From an uncultured Hungatella sp. (GTDB lineage Bacteria > Bacillota > Clostridia > Lachnospirales > Lachnospiraceae), in contig CAJUEJ010000002.1 of the NCBI GenBank assembly GCA_910585435.1, positions 1-64,000 of the forward strand: a stretch of DNA of 64,000 nt, read 5' to 3'. Shown piece by piece: positions 42,771 through 52,826 of this stretch (the stretch's first letter is position 1; each line of letters begins with the position of its first letter). The notes beneath the pieces were generated by a model. It was not told the DNA's origin, made no database searches, and saw nothing but the letters and a program-made list of their open reading frames with translations. The position numbers were made by a program, and so were the translations under genes.

Positions 42771-43831
42771 TACAGCTTCTCCTGTGCAATAAAATCCCTT
42801 AACTCCTTCTGAATAAACTCCATCATCTCCATTTCCTTATCGTAATAAGGAATATTGGCGCCCTGGTAAACCTGTATCATTTCTTCAACATATCCAAGGC
42901 CTTTCCTGGAATCCATATCTTTTGGAGCCTTTCCTGCCATCTTCTCAAAATTCTTGTAATAAATCTTTTCCAAAACCTTATGGGGCAGATTGATTCCCTT
43001 TATGGTAAATCCATATCCCTCAAATACGTCAGCAGTTTGAAGGAAACGATGCTGGACGGATGCATTCAGCTTTGCCAGCTCATATTTTTCATTTTCATCC
43101 GTTGTTCCGCCCCACCCGTTGTCTGTTCCATAGAGGATGCGATCCTGATATTTAATAAAGAAATCATGCCATTCATCTGGCCTCTTGGAGAAGTTCTCAT
43201 ACATTTCCCGGCCCGGAGTCAGGTCAAATCTGACAAAGGGGTACTTATCCAGCGTTTTTTCAGCCTGCTCAATCTGATCCGATAAGAAATAAAAATGGGC
43301 CATGGAAATATTCAGCCTGGGATGCTTGTCCAGGACTCTCTCAATATTGGCATAAAAATCTTCCAGCGGCGGATATGTGCCGTCGCCGCAGAACCATCCG
43401 CTGTCCAATGCCAATTTCGTACAGCGGTTAATATCCCAGTATGTTTCCGGATCTCCCATGTGGAACAGGACAGGAGCCTGGGTTTCCTCCATAAACTTCC
43501 ACATTCCTTCATACTTTTCAGAGGTTAACACAGGGCCCCCCAGCTGCCTGTATACCATGGGCTTTAATTCCACCATCTTGATACCGTCAAATCCCATATC
43601 CAGGTACTGCCTTGCCTGAAGTTCAATATCTTTTTGCTTCTTTCCTTCTGGCATATAGTAGTCAAAGCCGGCATAAGAATAAAACTTTCCCGGATACAGA
43701 GTCTTTAAAAGGATGGCCTGCAGTTTTTCCAGCTCTAATTGCTTTTGATAGGTCTCATAAAAATGCAGCCCCTCTCCGTAGCATCCAACCATATGATGAT
43801 GGGAGTCCACCATCTTACCGCGGTATTTCAT
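42770..43831 (-). CDS. Amidohydrolase-family metal-dependent hydrolase
   Basis: The 353-residue TIM-barrel protein has the metal-binding strand VDSHHH at residues 8-13, the central HMGDPETYW, the SMAHFYFLSD histidine strand and the terminal Asp in YGTDNGWGG. These match amidohydrolase_2 proteins. The family includes decarboxylases and lactonases. The substrate is unknown here. A lactonase or deacetylase-like role in the sugar locus is possible. Confidence 0.82.
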   Translation of the reverse strand: MKYRGKMVDSHHHMVGCYGEGLHFYETYQKQLELEKLQAILLKTLYPGKFYSYAGFDYYMPEGKKQKDIELQARQYLDMGFDGIKMVELKPMVYRQLGGPVLTSEKYEGMWKFMEETQAPVLFHMGDPETYWDINRCTKLALDSGWFCGDGTYPPLEDFYANIERVLDKHPRLNISMAHFYFLSDQIEQAEKTLDKYPFVRFDLTPGREMYENFSKRPDEWHDFFIKYQDRILYGTDNGWGGTTDENEKYELAKLNASVQHRFLQTADVFEGYGFTIKGINLPHKVLEKIYYKNFEKMAGKAPKDMDSRKGLGYVEEMIQVYQGANIPYYDKEMEMMEFIQKELRDFIAQEKL

Positions 43832-43884
43832 AATCTGATCCTCTTTTCTTCTTAATGTACTCTCCTCAATATTACCCCTGCAGC

Positions 43885-44979
43885 CTAATCACCATCAGCC
43901 AGAATATTGGCCAGCTGCCGTTCAGTTGCCAAATGGGCGGCTCCTATAAGGTTTGAATTCTCATTGATATATCTGTTCAGATTTATCTCCGGAAACAGAA
44001 GCAGATGGTTTAAGTATTTTTCCGTCCTTCTAAACAGTTCCTTTCCTAATTTCCGGACCGTCTCCCCGCCCAGCACAACATTCTGGATGTCTAAGGTACT
44101 GCATATATTGGCAATCACCAAACTGATATACCGCGCCGCATACTCAATCTGCCCTTCCCTTGTATCTGCACTGTCTCTGATACATTCCGGAGCAAGCTTT
44201 CTCTCCATCCAGCCTGCCTTACTCCGGTCAGTTACATAATCCGGTTCAAACACCATGTGGGCAATCTCCCCGCTGTAAAACTTCTGGCCGGTTCTAAGCT
44301 TTCCTTCAAGAATTATGCCTGCGCCAATTCCATTGCTGATGTAGACGTACACCAAATCTTCGTTTTTCATTTTCCGGAGAACATACTCCCCCACAGCGGC
44401 AGCATTCACGTCATTGAACAGATACACCGGCAGGCCAACTTGGCCTGAAAGTATCCGTACACTCTCCACAGTATCCCTCTCCACCGCTAATTTAGAAAAA
44501 CCAACTGTATGAATTCGGGAATGCTCCGTATCAACAGCAGCGCTTATACAGATTCCCACGCCTCTGACATACCCCTTTGGCACGTCCTTAACCAGTTCCT
44601 GAATCACCCTCTGAAACCGTTTTTCCATCATATAATCAAATGTTTCACAGTCATCCTCTTCTATACGCTTTTTCTCTTCCCCATAATAATTTACCAGCGC
44701 TGCCGACATATGGCTTCCATCATAAAAAATCCCTACCCCCAGAATAGAATCCGGCTCAAAGCGAAATATCTGGGGATGTCTCCCTCTGGCAGTTCTCTCA
44801 CTGCCTACGAGGGAGATAATATGTTCATCCTGTAAAAAGTTAGTGATCTTTAATACGGTCGGGACACTGCTCTTAGTTCGGTCTGCAATTTCCGTACGGG
44901 TGATCTCCTGCTGTTCGGCAACTAACCGGAAAACGGTTCTTCGATTTAATTCTTTCATGCTTCCCTGCACATATGGCAT
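43885..44979 (-). CDS. ROK-family transcriptional regulator
   Basis: The 364-residue protein has an N-terminal winged helix (RTEIADRTKSSVPTVLKITN) and a ROK sugar-binding domain (GVGIFYDGSHMSAALVNYYG, NDVNAAAVGEYV, SNGIGAGIILEGKL). The usual CxCGxxGCxE zinc motif of ROK proteins is absent. It resembles NagC/XylR-type repressors, so the ligand is probably a sugar handled by this locus. It lies within the operon between GH9 copy 2 and the amidohydrolase gene. Confidence 0.87.
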   Translation of the reverse strand: MPYVQGSMKELNRRTVFRLVAEQQEITRTEIADRTKSSVPTVLKITNFLQDEHIISLVGSERTARGRHPQIFRFEPDSILGVGIFYDGSHMSAALVNYYGEEKKRIEEDDCETFDYMMEKRFQRVIQELVKDVPKGYVRGVGICISAAVDTEHSRIHTVGFSKLAVERDTVESVRILSGQVGLPVYLFNDVNAAAVGEYVLRKMKNEDLVYVYISNGIGAGIILEGKLRTGQKFYSGEIAHMVFEPDYVTDRSKAGWMERKLAPECIRDSADTREGQIEYAARYISLVIANICSTLDIQNVVLGGETVRKLGKELFRRTEKYLNHLLLFPEINLNRYINENSNLIGAAHLATERQLANILADGD

Positions 44980-45084
44980 ATACTATTCCCCTTTTCTTAA
45001 CTTCCTTAATAAATATATACCATATTCTGCTGTTATTGAAAATAAAAACTATTCCAAATTCAGGCTGCCGTACCAAAAAAATGG

Positions 45085-47451
45085 TTACATAATATCTGCT
45101 GCAATCCACAGCCATCTGGTAGGCGGTGTCGTCCAAACCTCCCGGTAAGTTGCAATATTTGCCGGCGGCCAGTAAGGTTCATCCAGATTTGCCTTGGTCT
45201 CCACACCCACTGTAAGTTCACCTACGGTCTCTCCCAGAAGTGCAGTATACATCTGTCCATACCGGTGACCCTCGCCATAGATCAGGGACTGTCCGAAAGG
45301 ATTTTTGCCAAGAGTCCAGTACAACTGCTCACGGCCAATCTGCATCAATTCCTCATCGCCAAAGTATCTGCCCATAATGGTTGCTGACTTGCCCATGGAG
45401 AGAAGAACACCAGAATTGCCGCGGAAGGAGAACCACACCGGGAATGCCTTCATATAGCAGTCCTTGCCCAGAGGAATTCTATTCTTTAGCTGCTGGATAT
45501 AGTTGTCAACCTCCTCTTCGTATACGACACGATCTTCATGTACACGGCGGAACGCCTCTTTATCATGAATCTCACGCATCTCATAGATGCCGGCGGGAAT
45601 CATACCATAAGGAGCATTATACTTCATCAAATCCTTTAAATATCCTGCATACAGTTTCAGGGCATTCTCCCATTCCCCTTTCCTGGGGGAATCAGGAAGC
45701 GCTTCACAGGCTGCTGTCAAAGCCGCTGCAAAAAGATGTTCCCGGCACTGATGTGCAGAGTGCATGATTTGAGAATGGGCCTCATCCCGATAGAAAAATC
45801 CCTTCATCGGAAGGTCTCCTTCCCCGTTTTCCTGGCACAGGATCAGGCTGTCTGAAAATTCATGGATCTTTTCAATATATTGCGTATCCTTTGTATAACG
45901 ATATAACAGGGATGCCCCATATAATGCTGCCGCATAGTACTGGCTGAGCGCCGATCCATGTGCATGCTCCATCATTTCATAGGTTTCAATACCGTTTTTG
46001 CTGAAGCGCTCATAAGCAAATGCAAAATCTTCCTTTGCCGCATCCAGACATTTCCAGGCAAGGGCTCCGTCAAAGTCACGGAAACCATCATACAGATCTG
46101 CCTCGCAGGCTGCCATGGTAAAGTTCACAAACGAGTTATTAGAAACACGGGCCTCCACATCGTCAAAATTGCCCATAAAGTTATCGGTCCAGCGCCTCAT
46201 CCCTGCTCCGCTTACCCGGTAGCCGTCGCCAAAGCGAGTCCTGAGAATAAGATCTGCTCCCCACTCTGCCTCTTCCAGAAGACGGGCCGCCAGAATCGGG
46301 TTCTCCGCTTTGATAGCCCTGGCAACGCTCATCAGGGCATCCGCCGTCTCACAGGTCTGTACGCTCTCCTGACTTACATCCGCCGCATCATGCCATCCGC
46401 CGGCATAGACGATGGAAACATCTCTGTGGCGAGCAACTACATCCTGATGGCAGGTTCCGTGTTTGCCTGGAACCGGGCATCCGCATCTCTCTCCAAACAG
46501 GAAATTGATGATTTTCCGAACGGTTGTGGTAAAAATATCAGAGGAGATTTTAAAAGGCTGGCTCTCAAAGGCTCCCATCACCAGCTTATAGGTTCCTTCT
46601 TTTTCACTCTGGCTGAAATCCAGCACCTGGAATTTGCCGTGGAAAACTTGTACCGTGCTGACTTCCCCTGTATATACTGCTTTTCCGCTTTCTGCCTCAA
46701 CAACCGTAAATGTCTTTTCCTTTGTGCTGGCAACTGCAGTTTTTGTTCCCTTTACATCGTATCCCGTTGTAGAATATACCGCTGTCTCCTCCTGGCACTG
46801 CCATCCGCTTACAACATTTGGTTTTATTTTCTGCAGACGGATGTCACAAATCTCGTAGTCCAGATCCTCGCAGCTGGATACTTCCATACCATAGCGATGA
46901 ATAATAAAGGAAACCTCTTCAACCTTGTCATGGGCAATCGAATCTATCTCCCATGTGCAGGTATTCCATTCATGATTCTTTAAGTTGATACAGTTCCATC
47001 CTTCACGGGAGTAAACATCCGGGATCTTAACCTCTCCATTGTTGATGAAGGCAGCACGCACACATGGACTGTGCATTCCTTTACAGGCAGGACGAATCTT
47101 AAAATACAGACGATTATACTGAGAAAGATCCATTCCCTTCACATTCAGCTTCGCCTCATAAGAACCAAAGGTGGCATAGATTCCTGAAGGCGCGTTGACA
47201 GAGCGCGCTTCCTCTCCAGGCCAGTGATTGTTTCTGGTGCCTGTCTTCAATACCAGCTTTCCATCTTCTGCCTTTGCCCTTCCCTCACCGTCAAATGTCC
47301 AGGGAGTCAGATCCTTTCCATCCCAGATAACAATCTCTGACAGCACATCCTTTTTCAAATCCAGCGTCTCCAGCGAATTTTTCATATCCGGTTTTAACGG
47401 AATATGAATATACAGAGACTCCTGCAACTCTTCCTGAAATTTCTGATCCAT
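45085..47451 (-). CDS. Glycoside hydrolase family 9 protein, copy 2
   Basis: The 788-residue protein is a close paralog of the one at 38737-41106, with the same layout and length. It has WDGKDLTPWTFDGEGRA in the N-terminal region, GGWHDAADVSQES as the GH9 signature, and YREVWTTPPTRWLWIAAD at the C-terminus. No signal peptide is present. It follows the permease gene by 58 bases and starts behind GAGGAAGGG. Two intact copies beside a damaged transporter suggest duplication, with different substrates or linkages. Confidence 0.82.
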   Translation of the reverse strand: MDQKFQEELQESLYIHIPLKPDMKNSLETLDLKKDVLSEIVIWDGKDLTPWTFDGEGRAKAEDGKLVLKTGTRNNHWPGEEARSVNAPSGIYATFGSYEAKLNVKGMDLSQYNRLYFKIRPACKGMHSPCVRAAFINNGEVKIPDVYSREGWNCINLKNHEWNTCTWEIDSIAHDKVEEVSFIIHRYGMEVSSCEDLDYEICDIRLQKIKPNVVSGWQCQEETAVYSTTGYDVKGTKTAVASTKEKTFTVVEAESGKAVYTGEVSTVQVFHGKFQVLDFSQSEKEGTYKLVMGAFESQPFKISSDIFTTTVRKIINFLFGERCGCPVPGKHGTCHQDVVARHRDVSIVYAGGWHDAADVSQESVQTCETADALMSVARAIKAENPILAARLLEEAEWGADLILRTRFGDGYRVSGAGMRRWTDNFMGNFDDVEARVSNNSFVNFTMAACEADLYDGFRDFDGALAWKCLDAAKEDFAFAYERFSKNGIETYEMMEHAHGSALSQYYAAALYGASLLYRYTKDTQYIEKIHEFSDSLILCQENGEGDLPMKGFFYRDEAHSQIMHSAHQCREHLFAAALTAACEALPDSPRKGEWENALKLYAGYLKDLMKYNAPYGMIPAGIYEMREIHDKEAFRRVHEDRVVYEEEVDNYIQQLKNRIPLGKDCYMKAFPVWFSFRGNSGVLLSMGKSATIMGRYFGDEELMQIGREQLYWTLGKNPFGQSLIYGEGHRYGQMYTALLGETVGELTVGVETKANLDEPYWPPANIATYREVWTTPPTRWLWIAADIM

Positions 47452-47509
47452 CTCTTTTCCCTTCCTCTTTTCTTTAAGTAAACATGTATTTCCTGTCCTA
47501 TATAGCTTG

Positions 47510-48358
47510 TCACGCTTTCAGTCCGCTTGTTGAAACTCCCTGCACAAAGTTTCTCTGGAATATGATATAGAATACCACAACCGGGACAACGAAGATCAGA
47601 GCCGCTGCCATCAGCCTGGCCCAGTCCGTAGAATATTCTCCCATAAACTGCTGCAGTCCCAAAGACAAAGTCAGCTTCTCTGTCTTGGTAATATAGATCA
47701 TAGGAGCCAGATAATCGGACCATGCATTCATAAATGCATAGATGGCAACCGTAGTCATAGCCGGTTTGCAAAGCGGAAGTACAATCCCGGTATATCTCTG
47801 AAGCTCGTTGGCGCCGTCAATTTTGGCCGCCTCCAGAAGGGAATCAGAAATCCCTGCCATGAACTGCCGCATGATGATGATAAAGTAAGCGCTTCCAAAA
47901 AATGTGGGCAGAATCAGAGGCACATAGGTATTGGTCAGATGCAGCGCGGCGTAAACTCTGTACAGCGGAATCATGGTAACTGAATAGGGAATCATCATGG
48001 TTGCCATCAAAAGGCCTGCTATCACGGAGCTTCCCCTCCATTTAATCTTAGCCAGGGAATAGGCCACCATAGGAGTAGAAATCAGATTCCCGGCAATGGA
48101 CAATATGGTAATAAATAATGTATTTCCCATGTATCTCCAGTATGGAATAACCTTCATCGCCTCCGGGAAATTCTTCAGCGTCCAGATACGCGGAAACAAG
48201 GTTACCGGCTTTGTAAAAGCATCTGAATTGGTCCTGAAGGAAGTGCTGATCATAACGATAAAAGGCGTGACAAAAACGATGCATAAAAGGATGATTATAA
48301 GTCCCTTTAGCAAGTAAAGGATTGTTTTTTTCGTGCGATAGTAGCGGATCGATTTCAT
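47510..48358 (-). CDS. Carbohydrate ABC transporter permease (MalG type)
   Basis: This 282-residue inner-membrane permease has six hydrophobic segments and the EAA loop LLEAAKIDGANELQRYTGIV. I start at MKSIRYYRTKK, 8 bases after GGGAGG. The longer GTG start has no space for the ribosome binding site. The stop codon of the MalF-type gene lies one base upstream, so the pair is coupled. The gene itself is intact. Confidence 0.9.
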   Translation of the reverse strand: MKSIRYYRTKKTILYLLKGLIIILLCIVFVTPFIVMISTSFRTNSDAFTKPVTLFPRIWTLKNFPEAMKVIPYWRYMGNTLFITILSIAGNLISTPMVAYSLAKIKWRGSSVIAGLLMATMMIPYSVTMIPLYRVYAALHLTNTYVPLILPTFFGSAYFIIIMRQFMAGISDSLLEAAKIDGANELQRYTGIVLPLCKPAMTTVAIYAFMNAWSDYLAPMIYITKTEKLTLSLGLQQFMGEYSTDWARLMAAALIFVVPVVVFYIIFQRNFVQGVSTSGLKA

Positions 48359-48359
48359 C

Positions 48360-49295
48360 CTATTCACCTCCCATTCCTTCCGTCACTTTTTTCGTAACCT
48401 TTGTCATAATCACAGTCATAATCGCAACTACAATAAACAGAAGCCAGGCCATCGCAGAAGCTTTGCCCATATCCATGTAAACGAACGCATTATGGAAAAT
48501 ATAGAGCGGATACATCAGGATAGAGTTGGCAGGCCCTCCGCTTGCAAGTCCGATGGCATTGCCGCTGCTTGCGCGGACAATGATATAGACCTGCTGGAAA
48601 TACTGGAACGAATTTATCAGATTTAAAATCGCCTGATAAACAATGACATGTGCAATACCCGGAATAGTAATATGTATAAATAATTCAAATGTATTTGCAC
48701 CGTCAATTTTTGCCGCTTCATAATAACTGCTAGAGACTTCCTGTACTGCATTCATAATTACCAGCATTGCCGTACCCACATGCCACATCCCCATCATGAC
48801 AAGAGACCATTTGGTTGTTTTCGGATCTAAAAGCCAGGCAGGGCCATGAATACCGAATTTTGAAAGCACGGTGTTGATAATTCCGTAAGTAGGGTCAAAC
48901 ATCCAAATTCAAACCATAGTTCCGGCAACCATAGGAATAACTGAAGGCAAAAAATAAATTGTTCTGATTACCCCTTTTGCCCGCCTCTGCCTTGCACAGA
49001 TCAGGGCCAGGCAAAGAGCACACAGAAGATTCAGAGGTGTGGAGATAAAGGACATAAGCAATGTATTTTTCAATGATTTCACTACCAGGGGATCCTTAAA
49101 AATATTTTGAAAATTTTTCATACCGATCCACTCCGGGGCCGATACAGGACTAAAGGATGTAAAACTATAATACAGTGAGCATGCCAGCGGATAGACACTG
49201 AAGCACAAAAACCCGATGATCCACGGCAGTGCAAACAGAAGTCCATTGATATTATTACGACTGCTCTTTGCAGTATACTTCTTTTGCTTCTTCAT
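48360..49295 (-). pseudogene. Carbohydrate ABC permease (MalF type), in-frame TGA
   Basis: One continuous frame of 312 codons encodes the whole permease except for a TGA at 48909-48911. The context is VAGTMV, stop, IWMFDPTYG, and family members usually have WIW or a similar aromatic there, so a TGG-to-TGA (G to A) change is the simplest explanation. The stop cuts the protein after segment 3, before the EAA loop (YEAAKIDGANTFELFIHI). No insertion or frameshift is present. Confidence 0.85.
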
Positions 49296-49314
49296 AATGA
49301 ACTCCTTTCAGAAA

Positions 49315-49345
49315 ACGCATCTGTCGAATTTTTCGACAGATGCGT
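49315..49345 (-). terminator. Perfect 14-bp hairpin between binding protein and permease
   Basis: ACGCATCTGTCGAA pairs perfectly with TTCGACAGATGCGT around a 3-base loop. On the minus strand the tail is TTTTCTG. Such hairpins after binding-protein genes commonly keep binding-protein mRNA above permease mRNA, and partial termination is the likely role. Confidence 0.65.
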
Positions 49346-49354
49346 CTGTTTTGG

Positions 49355-50716
49355 TTACTCCAGACTCTTGCACTGTGCTGCAAGATCAGCTATCGCTTCC
49401 TCCGGTGTCTGGTAGCCGTTGTAAACAAGATCCAACGCATTGTCAATCAAAGAGACATATTTTGCATAATCTTTAATCTTCGGATAGTTAATACCATTTT
49501 CAAGCCTGGTTGCTTCAATGAACTCATCCAGTCCGGGAATTGCCCTGATGTCAGGATCATCCATTAAATCCAGTCTGGCAGGCGTTACGCTTCTTCCAAT
49601 ATCCATGATCTTGGAGCCTTCAATGCCTCCGGCAAACTTGATAAAGTCCCAGGCCCCCTCTTTGCATTTTGCATTAACCGGTATAGCCAGCGTACCTGCC
49701 TCATAGCGGGAAATTCCCTGATTTTCCGGGTGTGCTTTCGTACCAGGCACCATTGCAATGCCATAGTTTAAATCCGGATTATTGTTAAGAATCATAGCCG
49801 TAAGCCATGCCCCGTCAAAACGAAACGCCTGATTGCCGGTAAAGAACATATCCTGTTCCGTGTAACGGTTGGTATTTGCCGTGCCGACAAATGCCTGAAC
49901 CTTCTCCACACCATATTTTTCACGTACCTGCATATTCATATGAAGGCTGTCCAGAATCCCCTGGGATTCCGGAGTCAGATTGCCTTCATCATCCTACCAG
50001 CGCCCTCCAAATGCATAGATCAGCTCCTGTCTTGCACTTGCCAGCGGGAACAGCGGATATCCCAGCACCTCAATGTTGCCGTCTGCATCAAGTTTTGTAA
50101 TCTTCTCCGCCATCTCGTAAAGCTCTTCCATAGTTGCCGGCGGTTCGCTGTATCCTGCCTCTGCTAAAAGGTCTTTATTGTAGAACATCTGAATCTGGCT
50201 GCCGCCGCTTTCCGGTATCGCATACAGATCGCCGTCAAATGTACAGGCTTCGATAGACTTCTTTGTCCACTGGCTCATATCAAGCTGATCTCTGTCCGCA
50301 TACTCCTGCAGATCCTTTAATAATCCATTGAAATAATAGGTTGTCAGATTGGAATTGCTGCTGAAAATCACATCTGGGCCTTCATCGCTGGACATTGCCA
50401 CAATCAGCTTCTGCTGGTCGTTCATAGAAAGGCCCACCACCTCATACTTGTCCTGGGAAGCATTGTAAGCTGCAATCAGATCATCTTCCACCTTGGCCTC
50501 ATCGCCTGTATGAATATGCCAGTAGTTGACAACTTCCCTTGTTCCATCTGCTGCTCCTGCATTTGGCTCACTTTCTGTCTTTGTCTCTGCCCCCTGTGCC
50601 TCTGTCTGGGGTGCTGCAGTTGTGTCATTCTCTGCAGCTTTCTGAGGTGATGCACATCCTGTCAGTAAAGTAAGTGCCATCACACCTGTCATTGCTAATG
50701 CCGCGTACCTTCTCAT
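49355..50716 (-). pseudogene. ABC solute-binding lipoprotein, in-frame TAG
   Basis: A single frame of 454 codons encodes a CUT1 extracellular binding protein: lipobox LLTGCAS, a TTAAPQTEAQ-rich linker, then GPDVIFSSNSNL and NKDLLAEAGYSEPP. It is broken by one TAG at about 49994, in FGGRW, stop, DDEGNLTPES. The frame then continues intact to KSLE at the end. A tyrosine or tryptophan codon is expected there, and TGG to TAG is the same G-to-A type as in the neighbouring permease. A strong AAGGAGG precedes the ATG. Confidence 0.85.
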
Positions 50717-50749
50717 GTTTTCCTCCTTGGTTTAAATTATTAATATTTG

Positions 50750-51697
50750 TTACATCATAGCGATTCTTTCACTTCTGCAAAGCTCTCTGGCCATTCTGGC
50801 TGCGCCATCTACGGCTTCCTGCATCGGTCTCTTGATTACTGTCTGAGGATATTTCTCCTTTATCAGACGTTCAAACTCCTCCAAAAGGATTGGGCTCTGA
50901 ACAATATTGCTGCCCCATATTCCTACTGCTATCTCCGGATCCTGTTCCATATTCAGTACATGGATCATATTATCCGCAAGCTTTGCCGTTTCCTCTGCCG
51001 CCAGCTTCAATATCTCAGCTGCATTCCTGTCTCCTTTTTCTGCGGCATAGTTTACAATCTTTCCCAGACTGATTTTTCCATTCTTATGTTTCATTAAATA
51101 TGCAGAGTAGTCTGTCAAATCTTTTACAGTATTGATTCCCAGCTTCTCTTTTAATATATCTGCCAGAAGGCTTTCCTTTGCCACCTTGTCGTAACAGTTC
51201 GCCAGATAACGCAAGGCTTTCCTGTCCACCCAGGTACCGGATCCCTCCTCACCCATGATGGAAAATGCCCATCCTCCGACTCTTCCTGTCTCTCCTGTGC
51301 GGTTCACTCCAAAGGCAATGGAGCCGGTTCCTGAAATCACCAATATTCCTGCTCCGCCAATAACCGTATAATGAGCAATCTCCGCATCATTCTTCACCAC
51401 GACAGGGCAGCTAAATCCATCCAGATTCTGATAAAGCTGATTTAAAAAGGTATCATCCTCCTCTGTGTCAAGCCCTGTGGTTCCGCAAACCAAATATCTG
51501 CACTCTCCCCGTTTTCCTCCAAAGGAGGCCAGACATCTGTCAATATGGTGATTGATCCTAATCTTTATCTCTTCCTCCGGATACGTATAATGGCTTGCGC
51601 TGGCTCCCACATAATTTCCCAATAGTTCACCGTTCAGGCTCTCTGCCTGTACCCGGTAGTTTGTGCCTCCGCTGTCGATTCCAATTACATATTCCAC
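50750..51697 (-). CDS. BadF/BadG/BcrA/BcrD-type sugar kinase (GlcNAc/GlcN kinase-like)
   Basis: The 315-residue protein has the ASKHA fold with phosphate-1 motif GIDSGGTNYR (residues 6-15) and VISGTGSIAFGV. This group includes N-acetylglucosamine and glucosamine kinases. It is the first enzyme expected after hydrolysis of imported aminosugar oligosaccharides. It lies 13 bases after the SIS gene and directly before the binding protein. Confidence 0.85.
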   Translation of the reverse strand: MEYVIGIDSGGTNYRVQAESLNGELLGNYVGASASHYTYPEEEIKIRINHHIDRCLASFGGKRGECRYLVCGTTGLDTEEDDTFLNQLYQNLDGFSCPVVVKNDAEIAHYTVIGGAGILVISGTGSIAFGVNRTGETGRVGGWAFSIMGEEGSGTWVDRKALRYLANCYDKVAKESLLADILKEKLGINTVKDLTDYSAYLMKHKNGKISLGKIVNYAAEKGDRNAAEILKLAAEETAKLADNMIHVLNMEQDPEIAVGIWGSNIVQSPILLEEFERLIKEKYPQTVIKRPMQEAVDGAARMARELCRSERIAMM

Positions 51698-51710
51698 GTC
51701 TTACCCCATC

Positions 51711-52784
51711 TCACTTTTGATGCTTTGCTTTGATTGCCAGGATTTTATCAAGCTCTTCAAAAATAATGTGTCCTTTGCCTTCTTTCCCTGTAAGGGCCGG
51801 GATTTTCGCTCCCATAATCTGGCTTGGCAGACACCAGCAAAACAGCTTCAATGCCTCCGAATCCATCTCGCCAATCCTCAGATCCTTCTCGCTGTCAAAT
51901 CCTTCGCCGCCTCCTACTGTATATACATAGGGCGATTTACTTCTGTGGTATTCAACAAGTCCGACAAATCTTTCGTAATCGCTGTCACTTTTCTCCGGTA
52001 TCAGGTATAGGCCGGCCATCTCCTCATCCAGCGCCATATCCGGGCCATGCAAAAATTCCTCGTATTCATAACCTGATGCAGGAATCAGCATTGTCTCCTG
52101 CAGCTTCAGTGCAGACTCAAGAGCTGCCGCCTGCCCTATATGCTTGCCTACACAAATACATTTCCTGATCTTCTTCATCTCCTGGGCATGTCGTTCAAAC
52201 CATGTGACTGCAGATTGAATATTGCCTGTCATCTGCTGGATTGCCTGATCTGCCTGCGTGACTCTCCTCTGATATTCATCTTCAGAAATGCTTCCAAGCT
52301 CTCTGGCTGCCTCCAGGCTGATACAGTAGAGCAGGAAAAATGTACTTACATACCCCTTTGTCTTTGGCCCCGCTTTCTCTTCTTCGCACCGTATCAGCAC
52401 ATGCTCCGAAATGTCGTTGATCGTACACTTCTCCTCACCGGTAATCGCCATATGAGGATACTGAAGATGCTGTTTAATGGCGGCAATCGTATTGGTAGAG
52501 TTTCCTCCCTGTGAAATAAAAATCAGGAAGGGACTCTTATCCCGAAATTTGGGAATTGCTGAGGAGGCTACCGGGGTAACCTCTATATCCAACAGCTCTT
52601 CCATCGCCAGCGCTGCCGCCTTTGCCGCGTTCAGAGAGGATCCGCTGCCAATCAGATAAATTCTTCCAGGCTTACTCTTCTGAAACAACCTTGTAAAAAC
52701 TGCCGCATCTTCTTTCCGGTGATCGAACACGCGCCTCAATGCCATTGGCTGCTCAAAAATATAATCATACATCGTGCCGCTCAT
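51711..52784 (-). CDS. SIS-domain sugar isomerase/deaminase-like protein
   Basis: The 357-residue protein has two SIS domains, with the N-terminal sugar-phosphate loop IYLIGSGSSLNAAKAA and FISQGGNSTNT, and the C-terminal half holding CVGKHIGQAAALESALKLQE. It looks like the isomerase half of GlmS or the AgaS/FrlB group, acting on a phosphorylated amino sugar or its adduct. No glutaminase domain is present. It is first in the operon, behind AAGGAGG and an extended -10 promoter. Confidence 0.83.
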   Translation of the reverse strand: MSGTMYDYIFEQPMALRRVFDHRKEDAAVFTRLFQKSKPGRIYLIGSGSSLNAAKAAALAMEELLDIEVTPVASSAIPKFRDKSPFLIFISQGGNSTNTIAAIKQHLQYPHMAITGEEKCTINDISEHVLIRCEEEKAGPKTKGYVSTFFLLYCISLEAARELGSISEDEYQRRVTQADQAIQQMTGNIQSAVTWFERHAQEMKKIRKCICVGKHIGQAAALESALKLQETMLIPASGYEYEEFLHGPDMALDEEMAGLYLIPEKSDSDYERFVGLVEYHRSKSPYVYTVGGGEGFDSEKDLRIGEMDSEALKLFCWCLPSQIMGAKIPALTGKEGKGHIIFEELDKILAIKAKHQK

Positions 52785-52801
52785 TGCATTCCTCCTTACA
52801 T

Positions 52802-52826
52802 TTAATTAATTAAGTTAATTATAACA
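52802..52826 (-). promoter_or_regulatory. Extended -10 promoter and palindrome before the SIS gene
   Basis: TGTTATAAT (52818-52826, minus strand) is an extended -10 element. A TTGACA at 52846-52851 lies 22 bases upstream, too far for a normal spacer. The perfect palindrome TTAATTAATTAA (52802-52813) just downstream is a candidate operator for the ROK regulator. Confidence 0.5.

Noticed and set aside
38737..47451. Two GH9 genes considered as an assembly duplication
   Set aside because: They differ at many positions throughout and have different neighbours, so they are true paralogs.
48909..48911. TGA read as tryptophan or selenocysteine
   Set aside because: Tryptophan is otherwise encoded by TGG here, several genes end in TGA, and no SECIS-like hairpin follows. 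Simple nonsense mutation is preferred.
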